Assembly: GCA_947650365.1 (NCBI GenBank)
Contig: CANTAL010000753.1
Span: forward strand, 1 to 64,000
Length of the DNA stretch: 64,000 nucleotides
DNA from: Chamaelirium japonicum
Lineage: Eukaryota; Streptophyta; Magnoliopsida; Liliales; Melanthiaceae
Reading direction: 5' to 3'
Shown here: piece after piece, positions 21,244 to 33,728 of the stretch
Numbering within the stretch: the stretch's first letter is position 1
Layout: each line of letters starts with the position of its first letter
Translations under genes and position numbers: made by a program
The notes under the pieces: generated by a model
The model's database searches: none
What the model saw: the letters and a program-made list of their open reading frames with translations, nothing else
Told to the model about the DNA's origin: nothing

Positions 21244-21576
21244 TCTAATACTAAAATGGAAACCTCTCTCCCGTGCTGTGACACGTGGATTGCTTTTGAA
21301 GAGTGAGAATCCTTCTCCTATGTGTGAACACAGCTCTCTCTCATTAATCTTATTAAAAATATATTATAAAGATGATAAATACCCATATAATTCTATTTAA
21401 TGATCATTTGATTAATTAGAAACTTCATTACTATTATATTTCTTTCTCTCTCTAACAAGTGAATCACACTTGGACGATAGGTGAAGACTTCTTTAGACGG
21501 ATGTGATGTCTTCTATGCTAAGTGATATACATCAAGTTCATCTGGGCTGCTGGGCATTCTCCGGGTTTCTTACTAG
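21244..21576 (+). mobile_element. Non-autonomous Helitron, copy 6
   Basis: Head TCTAATACTAAAATGG and tail GGGTTTCTTACTAG. It is the most diverged copy. It ends about 345 bp upstream of the SWAP70-like start codon, so the array forms the distal promoter of that gene. Confidence 0.7.
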
Positions 21577-21921
21577 TCTACTAGTAAATGTAGAGTAATA
21601 CTAAATGTACAAATTTTTATTCGCAGGAAACTGAACCTCCATATGTGTGCAGAAAAGAGCCCTTCATCATGGGTCCCGCACAACACATCATGGCGAACTG
21701 TAGAGCACGTCGCGTGTAAGTCAAAACGCATACATGAGATGGTTTCTCAGCATTGACGCCCAACAAATATATCGACCTTTTAGCCACCATCAGGTCCATG
21801 AAACCAACCCATCAGCTCCTACCTGACGACCCGCCCCCTCCTCCATTTCTGTACGGAAGAACTCGACCCAAAACCCTAACCCTCATCTCTTTCAAGCCCT
21901 CCACTGCTTCTCTTTCCCCAG
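21577..21921 (+). promoter_or_regulatory. Promoter and 5' leader of SWAP70-like gene
   Basis: This 345 bp separates the Helitron array from the start codon. It contains a telo-box-like AAACCCTAACCCT (about 21871-21883) followed by a pyrimidine-rich stretch (CTCATCTCTTTC and TTCTCTTTCCCCAG) directly before the ATG. Both are common in leaders of plant housekeeping genes. A weak TATA-like AAATATATC occurs at about 21765. The transcription start is not determined. Confidence 0.45.
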
Positions 21922-23355
21922 ATGATGGCCGCCAATGGAAGCTCCGCGGTAGCTTCTCTCTCTCGATCCGACTTCTCCCTCGCGGGAATTAGGGTTCCCT
22001 TTCTCCCCCTATTGCCCGACCCAGCTGAGCTCGAAATGTGTTTTAATTTTAATTTTAATTTTTATTTCAGAGGATGGTCGATACGGAAAGCAGCTTGGAG
22101 AAGATCAAGCGGCAGCTGACGTCGGGTTCAGGGAGGAATCTGCTGCAGGGCCCGCTTCTCAAGCGATCAGAGACGGTGTGGCCTTCGATTTGTCATTTTC
22201 GGTGAATTAGGGTTTGATTCTCTCTCGTTACATGGATTGTATGTTGAAAGTTGACTTTTTTTTTTTCCTGTTCTAGAACTCCAACATTGGAATAATTAAA
22301 TGCAGACTTTGGTGAAATTCGAAATCTGAAGATATCAAACACATAATCTACCAACAAAAACTTTCCTCTTAGATCCCTTAGGACGTTAATTAGATGGTTA
22401 TTCAGAAAATCTAGATGCTCGTCGGACTGTATGTCCGACGTCGCACCGTGCGAGGGGAATCTCCGACAACGCAATCAACTCAAAGGACTTGTTCTCAATC
22501 GTGGAAGACTTCACGTAATGTAGATTTCAGCAGCTAATGGGTTAAAAAAAAGTGGATGCATCTGCATTCTAAGGCTTAGGGTAGGTTTAGGGTTTGATTA
22601 ATGGTGTGATTAGAAGATATGGGCTGAAGGGAGCAGTAGGAGGCTAAAGAAGGGGGTGCCAGCCATATCTAGGCTATTGGAGGCAATCGGCTAGCTGATT
22701 TTGAGATATGGGATAGCTGGATGTGCTGCACAACTCGAGGGCCAAATTAGTCTAATTTTGATAGAACAAAGGGATAGCTGGTTAGGGTTTTAACACGAAT
22801 GCCTTTCATTGGACTAGGGTTAGGGTTAGATGTGATTGGATTAATTATTTAGGCTCAGATGTCGTGTTTTGTGCTGAAAGCATAAAAAAAGAAGTGGATT
22901 TGGAGAAGAGGGGATATAAAACAGAAGAACCTTGGGCTTCACACCCTCTGGACTCACTCGGGGTCGTTGAATTTTTTTGAAGTAATGCTCAAACTCATCC
23001 ACAAGAAAGTAAGAACTCAACTTTTTATTCATTGAGTGACGTTCAGCATATGCGTGCACACGCACGCGTGTGTGTGTGAGGAGAGAGAGAGAGAGAGGGG
23101 GGGGGGGGGTTAATAAGTCTAGTAAGGGCCGATGACTAGAAAAATGCCCCTAGTTTTATGATCCCCAAGTCGCTCTGATATGACTCAGGCTACATGAAAC
23201 ACTTAAACCGACTCAACCATCCACTGCTTGACAAACCCAATTACATCCAATATACTGAGTTGCCTAACCTAATCATACCCAAACTGAAAAAACTAAAATT
23301 AATAACTAAAACCACACAATAACATCAACTCCAAAGCCAAATTCTATGATGGCTT

Positions 23356-23387
<32 letters not shown>

Positions 23388-23475
23388 AGTGAAGTGTTCG
23401 GATCGCGGCGACGCAGGCGGTCCGCCGCTCGTGACGTCGCGAGAAGTCCATTGAACCTTATCATTTAGAGGAAGG

Positions 23476-23509
<34 letters not shown>

Positions 23510-26500
23510 TGGAAGGATTATTGTCGAGACTCGAAAAACACGACCGGAAGACCGCGAACGCGTGAACGGAATCCCGCGGAGGGGGGAGGGGCCCGCCCCC
23601 GCCCCACCTCCGCGCCCCCCGCCCGCACCCCCCCCGGGCGTGTGTGAGTTGATGTAAGAACTCAACTTTTTATTCATTGAGTGGCGTTCATCATATGCGT
23701 GCACACGCACGCGTGTGTGTGTGAGGAGAGAAAGGGGGGGGGGGTTAATAAGTCTAGTAAGGGCCGATGACTAGAAAAATGCCCCTAGTTTTATGATTCC
23801 CAAGTCGCTCTGATATGACTTAGGCTACATGAAACACTTAAACCGACTCAACCATCCACTGCTTGACAAACCCAATTACATCCAATATACTCAGTTGTCT
23901 AACCTAATCATACCCAAACTGAAAAAACTAAAATTAATAACTAAAACCACACAATAACATCAACTCAAAAGCCAAATTCTATGATGGCTTTTGTGTACGT
24001 CTTCAATCTCGCTCCCTTGTGGTTCTAGTCTCCATCAATTCTTCGTGACTTGGAAAAATTTGCCTTTGGTGAATGAATCCTCAAGCATTGATTGATGTTG
24101 CCTCTCTGAGAAAAGTTCCGACCCGTATGTACGACATAGCTTCATAGGGGCAATCTAGTCATTTATTAAGTCGGTTATGACCCATTATGTTTTCTTTTAT
24201 ATGGTGGAATGAAAATGTATGAAAGGTCTTGGAGAATAAACCTGGTGAACCGTGAGGTTAAGTTTCCTTTTATCATCTCTTATTTGACACTCCCCCCCCC
24301 TTTTTTTTTCTTGTCTTCAATTTTTATTCTCCTTATTTTTTCGTTTTTTTACCTTTCCTACAATTTTGTTTGTTGCCTTGTTCTCAGATTTTCTGCTGCA
24401 TATATAGTCTTATTGAATTCAATTGAGGATATGCTGATTAGACTTTTGTGCTCATGAATTGATATTTTGGATATGAATCTACCTATGATTTCTTGAAAAT
24501 ATTGCTCCATCCATATATATAATGACTCTTGGGTTGAATTTTCTGCATTAAGCTTATATTGTCTTCATAGGCATCATTTAGGGCTAAGTCCCACTATTTC
24601 TGCATTGATTTTATGAAATTAGCATTGCAGATGTGCAGGATAGCAAGCATTCATTTAATTATCCTTAGATCATATACATAGGACCAATATTCCCAAAAAT
24701 GATTAATCTTCCTAGGGTTACCTCAAAATTTGGGTTATTGGTATCGCAGACCAAAGTTTTCAGACGCGAAGGCATGACGGGAGGCATTTTGCTGGCCAAA
24801 GCCTTGAGGCGTGAGGCGTGAGGCGTAAGGCGTAAGCCTCAAGCGAGTGTATGTTTTAATTAATTAAATATATAATAAATATAGAAATAAATATTAATAA
24901 TTAAATAAAATATAAAAAATAAAGAAAGGAATGAAAATTAATTGTTTCATATCATAATCCACGATTTCACATCCACACATCATAATAGTTTACCAAAATA
25001 TATACATAAAGTATGTAAAGTGTGTCATTATATCTAAATTGAACAATACTTGAGAGTTGAGACAATATGTATAAAACTCTAAGTTCCAAGTCAAATGAAC
25101 CAAATCCACAATTCCATATAATACCACCATAAAATTCTAATTAAATCCATAATTTCCAACCGAAAGTTTTAATCATCGGAAATAAAAAGCACACTTAGAA
25201 ATTATAAATTGTCACTTTAACAAAAAAAACACAAGTCGAAGATTTGCTCAATCAAATTGGAGCTCTTCATCTTCTATAGTATTAAAAGCAACTTCGGGGA
25301 CCATAAACTAGTGTTTTTTTGTTTAAAAACACTCACTTTATTAAAAAAATTACCAAAATCAAGCATAGCTGAGGCTTACGCCTCGGGTTTGAGGCGTACG
25401 CCTCAGCTGCACCTCAGCCTGTGAGGTATACACCTCAGTTGTTTGCACTCCTCATACAACGCCTTTGGTGCGTTTTTGCTGCTCCTTGCTCTGAGGAGGG
25501 CCTCGAGGCATAAGCCTCAGGTGCCTTTGAAAACATTGTCGCAGACATGTGCAGCCCTTGGTTATGGAATTACAATAGGGGAAGATTTCTTGGACAAGAG
25601 ACTGCTATCTTGCAAATCTAGGTGCTGTGAATCCCAAAACAGTGGGTATCTACAAGATTATAGGCTTGAATTTTAGGTTCACCTAGAAATTAAAGAGGAT
25701 AAGTAAAAGAAGGTTCCTTATAGTATAAATCTTGGATTCGTATGAGGAGGTTTTACACATAAATTTAAGGGTTTATGAGGGATGATAATAATATGCAGCA
25801 ATGCACGGCATAATAAAAAATTGAGTTTTCTTGGATCCCGTTTGGTTTTATAGGTCAATGTTGCTTTATAGATAGCCAACACCATGTCATCATTAATGGA
25901 AAAAAAACTATTGTGTTCATGTTCTCAGGGTTTGAAGAGGAAAATGTCGAAAGAGACATATAAGGATTATTCATATAAGCGTGACGATGGTGTAGATGGT
26001 TAGGTGATTTAAATGAATAATTTTAATTGTTTTTTTTTGGATACGTGATTGTGAAATTTTTCAAAAAATAATAGATTACCTAATATGGTTATATTTCTGC
26101 TTATGATATTTGCTTGAATTTATGGCTATGATAGGGTTATGTTGCTCTTGCTGATATGTGATTAATATTTGCAACATATAATCATTGTGGTTGTCGCGTG
26201 ATTCCTATTTGTTGCAATAATAATGGTTTTGTAGCTTGCCATACACTCTGGATCATACCCATTATCAAATAGTATTATTTCGACCATATCTCTATCTAGA
26301 AATTAAATTTTATTATACATTAAATCACAAATTATTTATTTATATATATGACTTATGTTTATTTAATATGTTTAATTTTTTATCGCTTAGGCCTCGTCTA
26401 GGCAGACCAAATCGTGTAGGATCGCCTTGACTATACTGATATAAGGATAAGAAGAACAAAAGAGGAAGAAACGAGGAAGAAGAGAAGAGAAGTGTACCTC

Positions 26501-28100
26501 GGTAGAAATCATTACCAATAAACTCTTCAACCTTTTCATGAAATCATCTTCAATTCATAACAGTTGGGGTTGATTTAACTCCTATATAGAGACCACTAGT
26601 AATTGAACCCTAACTTAAACTATTGACTTAACATACGAATCCTAGCCATTAAACCAAAATTGTCGCATAAGAAAACAAAAGGAATCTTAGGAATGACATC
26701 TCTGTTTTAATCTCGCTTCTCCACTTTCAGGACATAATAACTTGGTCAAAACGGATACTTTTGAAGTCTATAGCACATCCAAATGATGCGTCTCGCCGAG
26801 TCACTCCAAAAGCATTTCTATCAGACTCCGAAATCTGGCATCCTGATCTCAAGTTCAATCTGAAAATAGGGTATTTATTGTAGAGCCACTTATCCATATT
26901 AAATCTAACACCCTAACACCTCAATGGGACTAAGGACCGATCTTATGATATAATTTGGACTCAATCCAACACTGGTTCTAATCTAGTCCCTTGAGATGGC
27001 TTTGCCATCTAATCTAATCCATTAACTTCTATTGCATCCTTAAGTAGGGACATATTATGATCAAGGGGGTCTCTGACACTTGATATTGTTCACTGCTAAT
27101 TTTCCTTGTTCAACATCTACAGATGCTCCTGATAGTTTTACTTAACTACAATTATTAAGCAATTGGAGGTCTTCCTCCAACAAATATTTTCTCTTAACTA
27201 ACAAAATTAGAGTTATAATGTTATATAAACTAAAATATAGTTGTTGAATAAGTGGGGTTGGATGTAATTGTCATTTGTCATACAGACAAACATATACACA
27301 GGTCATGTTGAAGTTGTAGTTTCTAAATTGTGACGTATCTAAACAGAATTTTCAACCGAGTTAATTCTTGTTCTGCATACTTGAATTTTTGAGGGTGAAA
27401 AGGTATTCATTGGACTTCTCCTTGGAGTAATCACTAGCATTTTAGCACAAGAAGCTCTTTACTTTGAACTTATTTGACTGATAGGTTCTAAACCAGACAG
27501 CTTGACTAGCTTTAGTGGCAATCAACTTGTTAGTATATATAAATCAGATTCTTTGAAAATTATAGCTAACCATCATTTGATCTTCATGCACAAGCCGCAC
27601 AGATATGAGCACAATATATCCTCAAGTAAAAATGGATTATCCGAATAATCAGAGATGGTTACAGTGAACTTTGGGGGCTACTCCAAAAAAAAAAAATGGT
27701 GTTCCACCTAGAAGGTCGGGCCTCCATCAGTTGCATACTTGCATGCTTCAGCCCCTTGAAGGAAATTTGTGCTTGTCACTGCCCCCTGGAAAGTTAGGCA
27801 CATAAACACCACATTAAACCTTGAAACATGGGTAGTGGAAACAAAAGATCCATATTCTAATAGAAGTAATAGAATTACTGGGACCTATTGCGTCATAATA
27901 CACTTTCGTCCAGTGCATGGTATCTTTCTTCTTATTCACTATTTTTAGTGCTACATGTTATGCTCTTTTTAGTCTTTTATGGGTTCAACAATCCCTAAAT
28001 GAATAATTTTTTTTGCATTTGTTTGACCTTAGAAAAGTCTATGTTAATAATTATATTCTTTAGGAATTTTGATGTAGCACATGTCTTACTCTTTTATGTG

Positions 28101-28142
<42 letters not shown>

Positions 28143-31100
28143 GGACGGGGAGAGGTTCGAACATACCACCCGATCTCAATGTCAACGTGTTAACCATGAT
28201 ACAGATAATTTAGTAGATGGCCTTGGAAAGCAGATTGAAGAAAACTAGCTTTTGATGTTGTGATGAAGTAAAAAACCTTTACCTAATGCTATAACCGATC
28301 TAAAATTTTATACTAATTCGAATGATTATCATTTTAAACTTCGTTTTGATTGAAACAAACCCTATTCCCCGAAAATTAATGCCAAACCATCGTAGGCTAC
28401 TACTTTCCCTTCATCCCAATATCATAGATTATATTAGTCATTGGAATGCATTGTCATATGAAAAGTGATTCCTTCAATTGACTGTAAGAAGATTTTGGCC
28501 ATGGGAAGGTATGACCCAAACGTGACGTAAAGAAGTAAGAGAGTTGCCTGATTGGCTAATGAGGTATATAAATCTACCTGAATCATCAATTTCTTAAATT
28601 AAACATAGGTCTTTTGATCTTTATTTAGGGGATTTAGACTTTAGAACATTTAGTCCATCTCTCTGGCCAAATCAACTCTTCCAATCTTGGTTGGTGTACA
28701 CCTTGATAAGTGATGCACATCGCTGAAGAGTTTATAAGACCTTTCCAGCCGTCATGTATTATTCTGTACGCTATCCATCCAAGGACCAATTATAGATCTG
28801 GCTAGGGTGTCACTGTTTTTCTTTCTGGGATCAAAACTAACATTATTATTCTGAAGTGTTTATTGCACATATTATTTTGTCTTCTATCACCCATTTAAAA
28901 TAAATATGGGGTGTTGGAGGAATTGCACATTGGATGAGTGCCATTTGAAAATAAGTTGTGTGATTTGGGATTTACTGACGAGCTGTAACAATATTTGTTC
29001 ATTTTATTTAAACAGCTCAGGAAATGGAATGAACGATGGGTGATCCTAGACCCAACTACTGGAAAGATGGAATACAAGTATGGTTTCGGGACGTGTTCTA
29101 TGAGAAGTCTGCGATAAATTCCTATTACCTTTTGCCTTACATTGCAACTCATTGTTTGCTTTGCATAGGTTACGAAGAAATGAGACGGTTGTCAAGGGAA
29201 CAATCGTATTTGACTCCAACAGCACAATAACCGTGTCCCCTGTGAATTTTCAGTAAGATTATTATTGATAGACATCCATGATCACTCTTTAGGCATGGAT
29301 TAGATAGTTGCTGAACTGTTTTCTTGTTTTGCATTTTGCAGTGGACTGCCAAAGTATGATGGTTGCTGTTTTTGTATCCAATTCCTCTATTTGAAAAGAA
29401 AAATTATTTATAGTGTCACTATCGAATTCAGATACGACCGCTATTCCGGTGTTTCTTAATTAACTAACTAGATATTGGAACCCCACAGAAAAAGGAGTAT
29501 TTCCTTTGTGCAGAAACTCCTGGTGCTGCAAGAGCTTGGGTATCCACTCTACAGTAAGCTTGTGGAGCTATACTTCGCATACATTGTTGAATACTTTGTT
29601 GCTTGTCATGACCGTTTTTCTCATCTTTTTGTAGTATTGGTCCTATTGGATAAGTATCCAATTTGTGGAGATCTATAAAAGTGGACATATGAAAATAATT
29701 TTACTTTATCCATTAAGACTGCATACCTGTTATTTATATATATGTACATATGTTTTTACATCTCCTACCCTCTAACGAGATTGTATTCTTGCATGTAAAG
29801 TAAATACACCTATTATATCTATATATTTTCATTTTTGATAAAATGCTTTTTGACAAGTGACGGTGAAGTACCTCATCCTAAAGAAATGAATGAGTATAAT
29901 AAACGCTTAAATACTAACCCAATGACATTATGGTGGCAATAGATCAAGAACAAATCCCATTCACTTCGTTGTAATCGCATTGTGATATTATTAGATGGCC
30001 CTAAAGTTTATTGATTTGTATTTTAATTTTTATCTTGAGAATAAGTCGTAGTTCATCGTTATCATCCAAGTCTTATTCCATTACAATGGAGACGACTACT
30101 GAGTACAACTCGAGTCAAGAATGCTCCACAAAATAATTGGCAAGACTTTTCCAACCGGTTGTCGACCTGACGTTGACTCTCTAAGATAAGGGCTGACAAT
30201 GTGTCGGGCATGGCCTGGACTCAACCACCGGGCCCAGGCCCATATTTTTTTCTTCTACCCAAGCTCTGGCCTGTTTTGTCTTGAGCTATAAAGTCAAGGC
30301 CCAAGTTCAAGCCCATATCAATGATTCGAGCCTGGGCCGGGTCCTAGCCCAAAAGCCTTCAATGACCAACTAACTTTCTTCAGTGGAGTTATTTGGCATT
30401 AATCGAGCTTATTACTACTACTAATATACATGTTATTATTTTATAAATTGTGTTGTAAGATTGCAATGACTATAATTAACTCCTAGATTTTCTCCAATAG
30501 ATTGTTGTTATCTCATCGTCAAAGAGTTCTAAGGGATTTGTTTGGCTCAAAAGCTTATGCATAGGATAAGAACCTTGAATGTGACAAAATATAACAAGGA
30601 ATGACATTCTCTTCATCGTTTAGGTCTTCTACGAAGGCTGGCGATCTTTTGCATTAAATAGCGAGGGAGGTAAATGAGATTGCATAATTGGCTTGATAGT
30701 AAGAACATCAATTATTTAGCTGCTTGACATATATTCACACTCGACTCTTAACATGCTCAACTTTCATTTTAGCTTGATGTAATTCAAGAATGCGATTCAG
30801 GTCATATCATGTCAGTTTGATGGGATAAGGGGCATGATCACATTATACATTATGTATCCTAAATTCCTAATGCAATATTTCAGGATGTAGCATTGTTCCA
30901 TCCAGTAACTTTAGGCATTGATATGAATAAAGATGCTGGAACCCAATCAACAAGCACCAATGCCATAATACACACCACACGAGATTGGATAGAAAATCCT
31001 GTTATGTTCGTTTGGAAAGGAGCTTGGAGCATAAGTTAAGGACACAAGTCATCCTAATGCAAAATTTGAGGATGTGATTCAATATTCTCCAAAGTTTAAT

Positions 31101-33668
31101 ACACATATAAACATAGTGCTGCTACACTGCCAAAGCATTATTGCCATAAAATACACCACATAATATCGAATAGAAAAGCTTTGAAAGTTTTTTTTTCTTC
31201 TGAAAGTTCTACTAACGTAGAACATATGTTATTTAAGAATTACCAGACTAGATAATGTTATTATGACTTATATAGAGAGGGTCCACATACATTCTAGGAG
31301 CTAGCTTTATTTACGAGTCTCATTATCGGTAATGATGAAGACATGCCATCTAAAGGAGGGGACAAAAGGAGGAAAGTGAAGGTTAAGTCTTGAGATAAAG
31401 AATTGAGGATGACATCTCCTTTAGCAAACACCCCTTATAGAAAATAGCACATGCTTGATAAATAAGTTCCCTTTCACACCGACGATCTTGACCACCTTGT
31501 TGGTAGTGTCTATGTCCAACCTTTAACCTTAGTTATCTATTGGCAACATTAAGAGGGCCTCCCTCGAAAGTAAATTTACCAAGGTTTGAGAATTCGTGTT
31601 CGGATTCAGAGGAGCAATAAATGAGCTTGTTCGGACATTACAACAAAAATAAATTTATAAAAAGAAACAATAAGAAATTCATGTTTGATTCGGCTAATTC
31701 GGGTCTGACTTGGTCAATCCAGATTTGATTCAAGTTTGATTTGGTCGATTTGTGCATGATTCGGCCAAAGCGGGACTGATTCAGCCTATTTTGGATCCTA
31801 TCCAGCCGCTTTGGCCAATGCAGTTTCGAAGCAGCCCACATTTTTGTGTTTGGGGAGGTGTTTCAGTTCTAATTGGCCAAAATCCGACGGTTTAGGGAAC
31901 CGATTCGGGTTTGGACAAAAACTCAAACCATGAATTTTATTATGAATTTGGTCAGGTAATTGAAATGCTTCAAGGGTACTAATCTTAGCTAAACTTGAGC
32001 CTTGCAAACCGATTTGGTCCAGCAAAGGTTACAATAACCTGTCCACTAAGGTCCACTCTTAATCTTATCAATACCACATATGCTTTGCATCACTTGGAGC
32101 GATGTTCCTAATTAATTATTCCATAATTCAGATATCATAAGACTTGGACTGAAATGACTGAATTGGATAGGAACCGGGGGATCAGCCCCTAATTTCTTAT
32201 TTGTTTTTCTGCCTTCTTTATGTTTTTGGCCGAAAATAAGTCGAACCAGGCGAACCTAAATCCGTTTGTTTTTTTCCCTGGTCGAACACTAACCTGAATT
32301 CTCAAATCTCGTACCCAAATTCTCAAACCTTGGAACTCACTTATGATGGGTTTGCGAATGGATTTTTCTTGGTTTATGTTTTGTCACTTCAATGAACTAT
32401 ATGTTTTCGACCATACCACTGTTCTTTGTCAAAAATCGTGCAGCTTTAACATAGTTCCATGTGGTTCTCAAATCGAACATTATCTTTTAGTTATGTGACT
32501 AAATGATTAACATGATAGATCCTCAAAGGTTCATTGTTATTTGAATTCAATTCTTAATATAGGCAGTCCAATTTTTTCTGACTTCTCATTATATTACATC
32601 CTGTCAAACAATCAGCGCAACTCTGTTGGTACTACGAGCTCATAAAGAGGCTGTGAATTCCTTAAGTGGCAATGGTTCTGCAAAATTAGGAACAATTGCC
32701 ACCGTGGTTGCAGCTGCCAACTCTACTGCAATGGAAGCATCCAAAGAAATTGAAGCAGCAATGAAGGTCGCTATGAGAGCAGCTTTGGGCATGGTGACAA
32801 ATAAGGCAAATGAAGGCCACTTAGATAATCTAACAATAATGAAGGTATATATCTAGCTAATGTTTTTTTTCTTCATATGGTGTTTAAAGTTTAAACCATC
32901 GCTCACAGAAATTGTTCAATGGTCACCTTTTATTTGCTCAAGTTTTGACATCAGAATATAATTTCTGATGTATATTAGATGTGTTCGACTACTGGTGATA
33001 TTAGTTTATTCATGCAGTTATTGATAGCTTTCTGGTGTTTTCTTTGGTAACTCTGTGTTCATTTGTCCTCTACATCAGAAACAGGTCTTCTATTTAGTTA
33101 TTTGTATATGATTTACAATTATATGCCAATAATCTAAACTCCAAAGGATACACAAGCCTTCTAGGAATAACCTTCCAAGGATATTTCTATTCCCAAAGTA
33201 AGTGGGTACCTTTCTATGACAGTGTTTGGCTTTTAGCATATTGGTGGGAAAACCGACCCGGTTCGATTGGAGGTGATGCGTGTTTACACAAGGAGGACAA
33301 CCCATTCGATTGGGCTCTGGTTTGGCGACGACTGCTAGATGTTGGGCCAGCCCTTACTAGAGTCTTTTATTTGTTGCATCTAGTTTAGCCTTTATTTAGT
33401 CTATTTTTGGATTAATCAATAGGTTTATTTTTAGCTTTATGCAAGCCCGGTATATAATGGGCCTTTTGGTTATTTTTGGGCCCAATACCCATTAGGGTTT
33501 TGGGAGGACATTATTTATTTGGATTGCAGCCATCTCTTTTCATAATGTTGAAATAAAGAAAGAATGGAAGTTTTCTCTAGGTTTTGAGAATCTATTGAGC
33601 GTAGAGACCTCGAGTGAGAGCGAAATCTTTGTTAAGTTCTTGTGTGATTTTGATCATAATCTTCTCTG

Positions 33669-33728
<60 letters not shown>

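Larger units (their letters stand above)
22176..29015 (+). other. SWAP70 intron 2 (6.84 kb)
   Basis: This is the largest intron of the gene. It runs from GTGTGG after the KRSET codons to the acceptor AAACAG before LRKWNERW. It holds a duplicated 345-bp segment with an rDNA insert, a hAT-type MITE and a CT microsatellite, described separately. Outside these I see AT-rich sequence without genes. Confidence 0.8.

Noticed and set aside
23356-23653. Functional rRNA gene
   Set aside because: Only the last 165 or so bp of 18S and part of ITS1 are present, inside an intron and between direct repeats.
30180-30370. GC-rich segment resembling the hAT MITE at 43842
   Set aside because: GGGCCCAGGCCC-type composition is similar, but no matching terminal repeats or target duplication were found.
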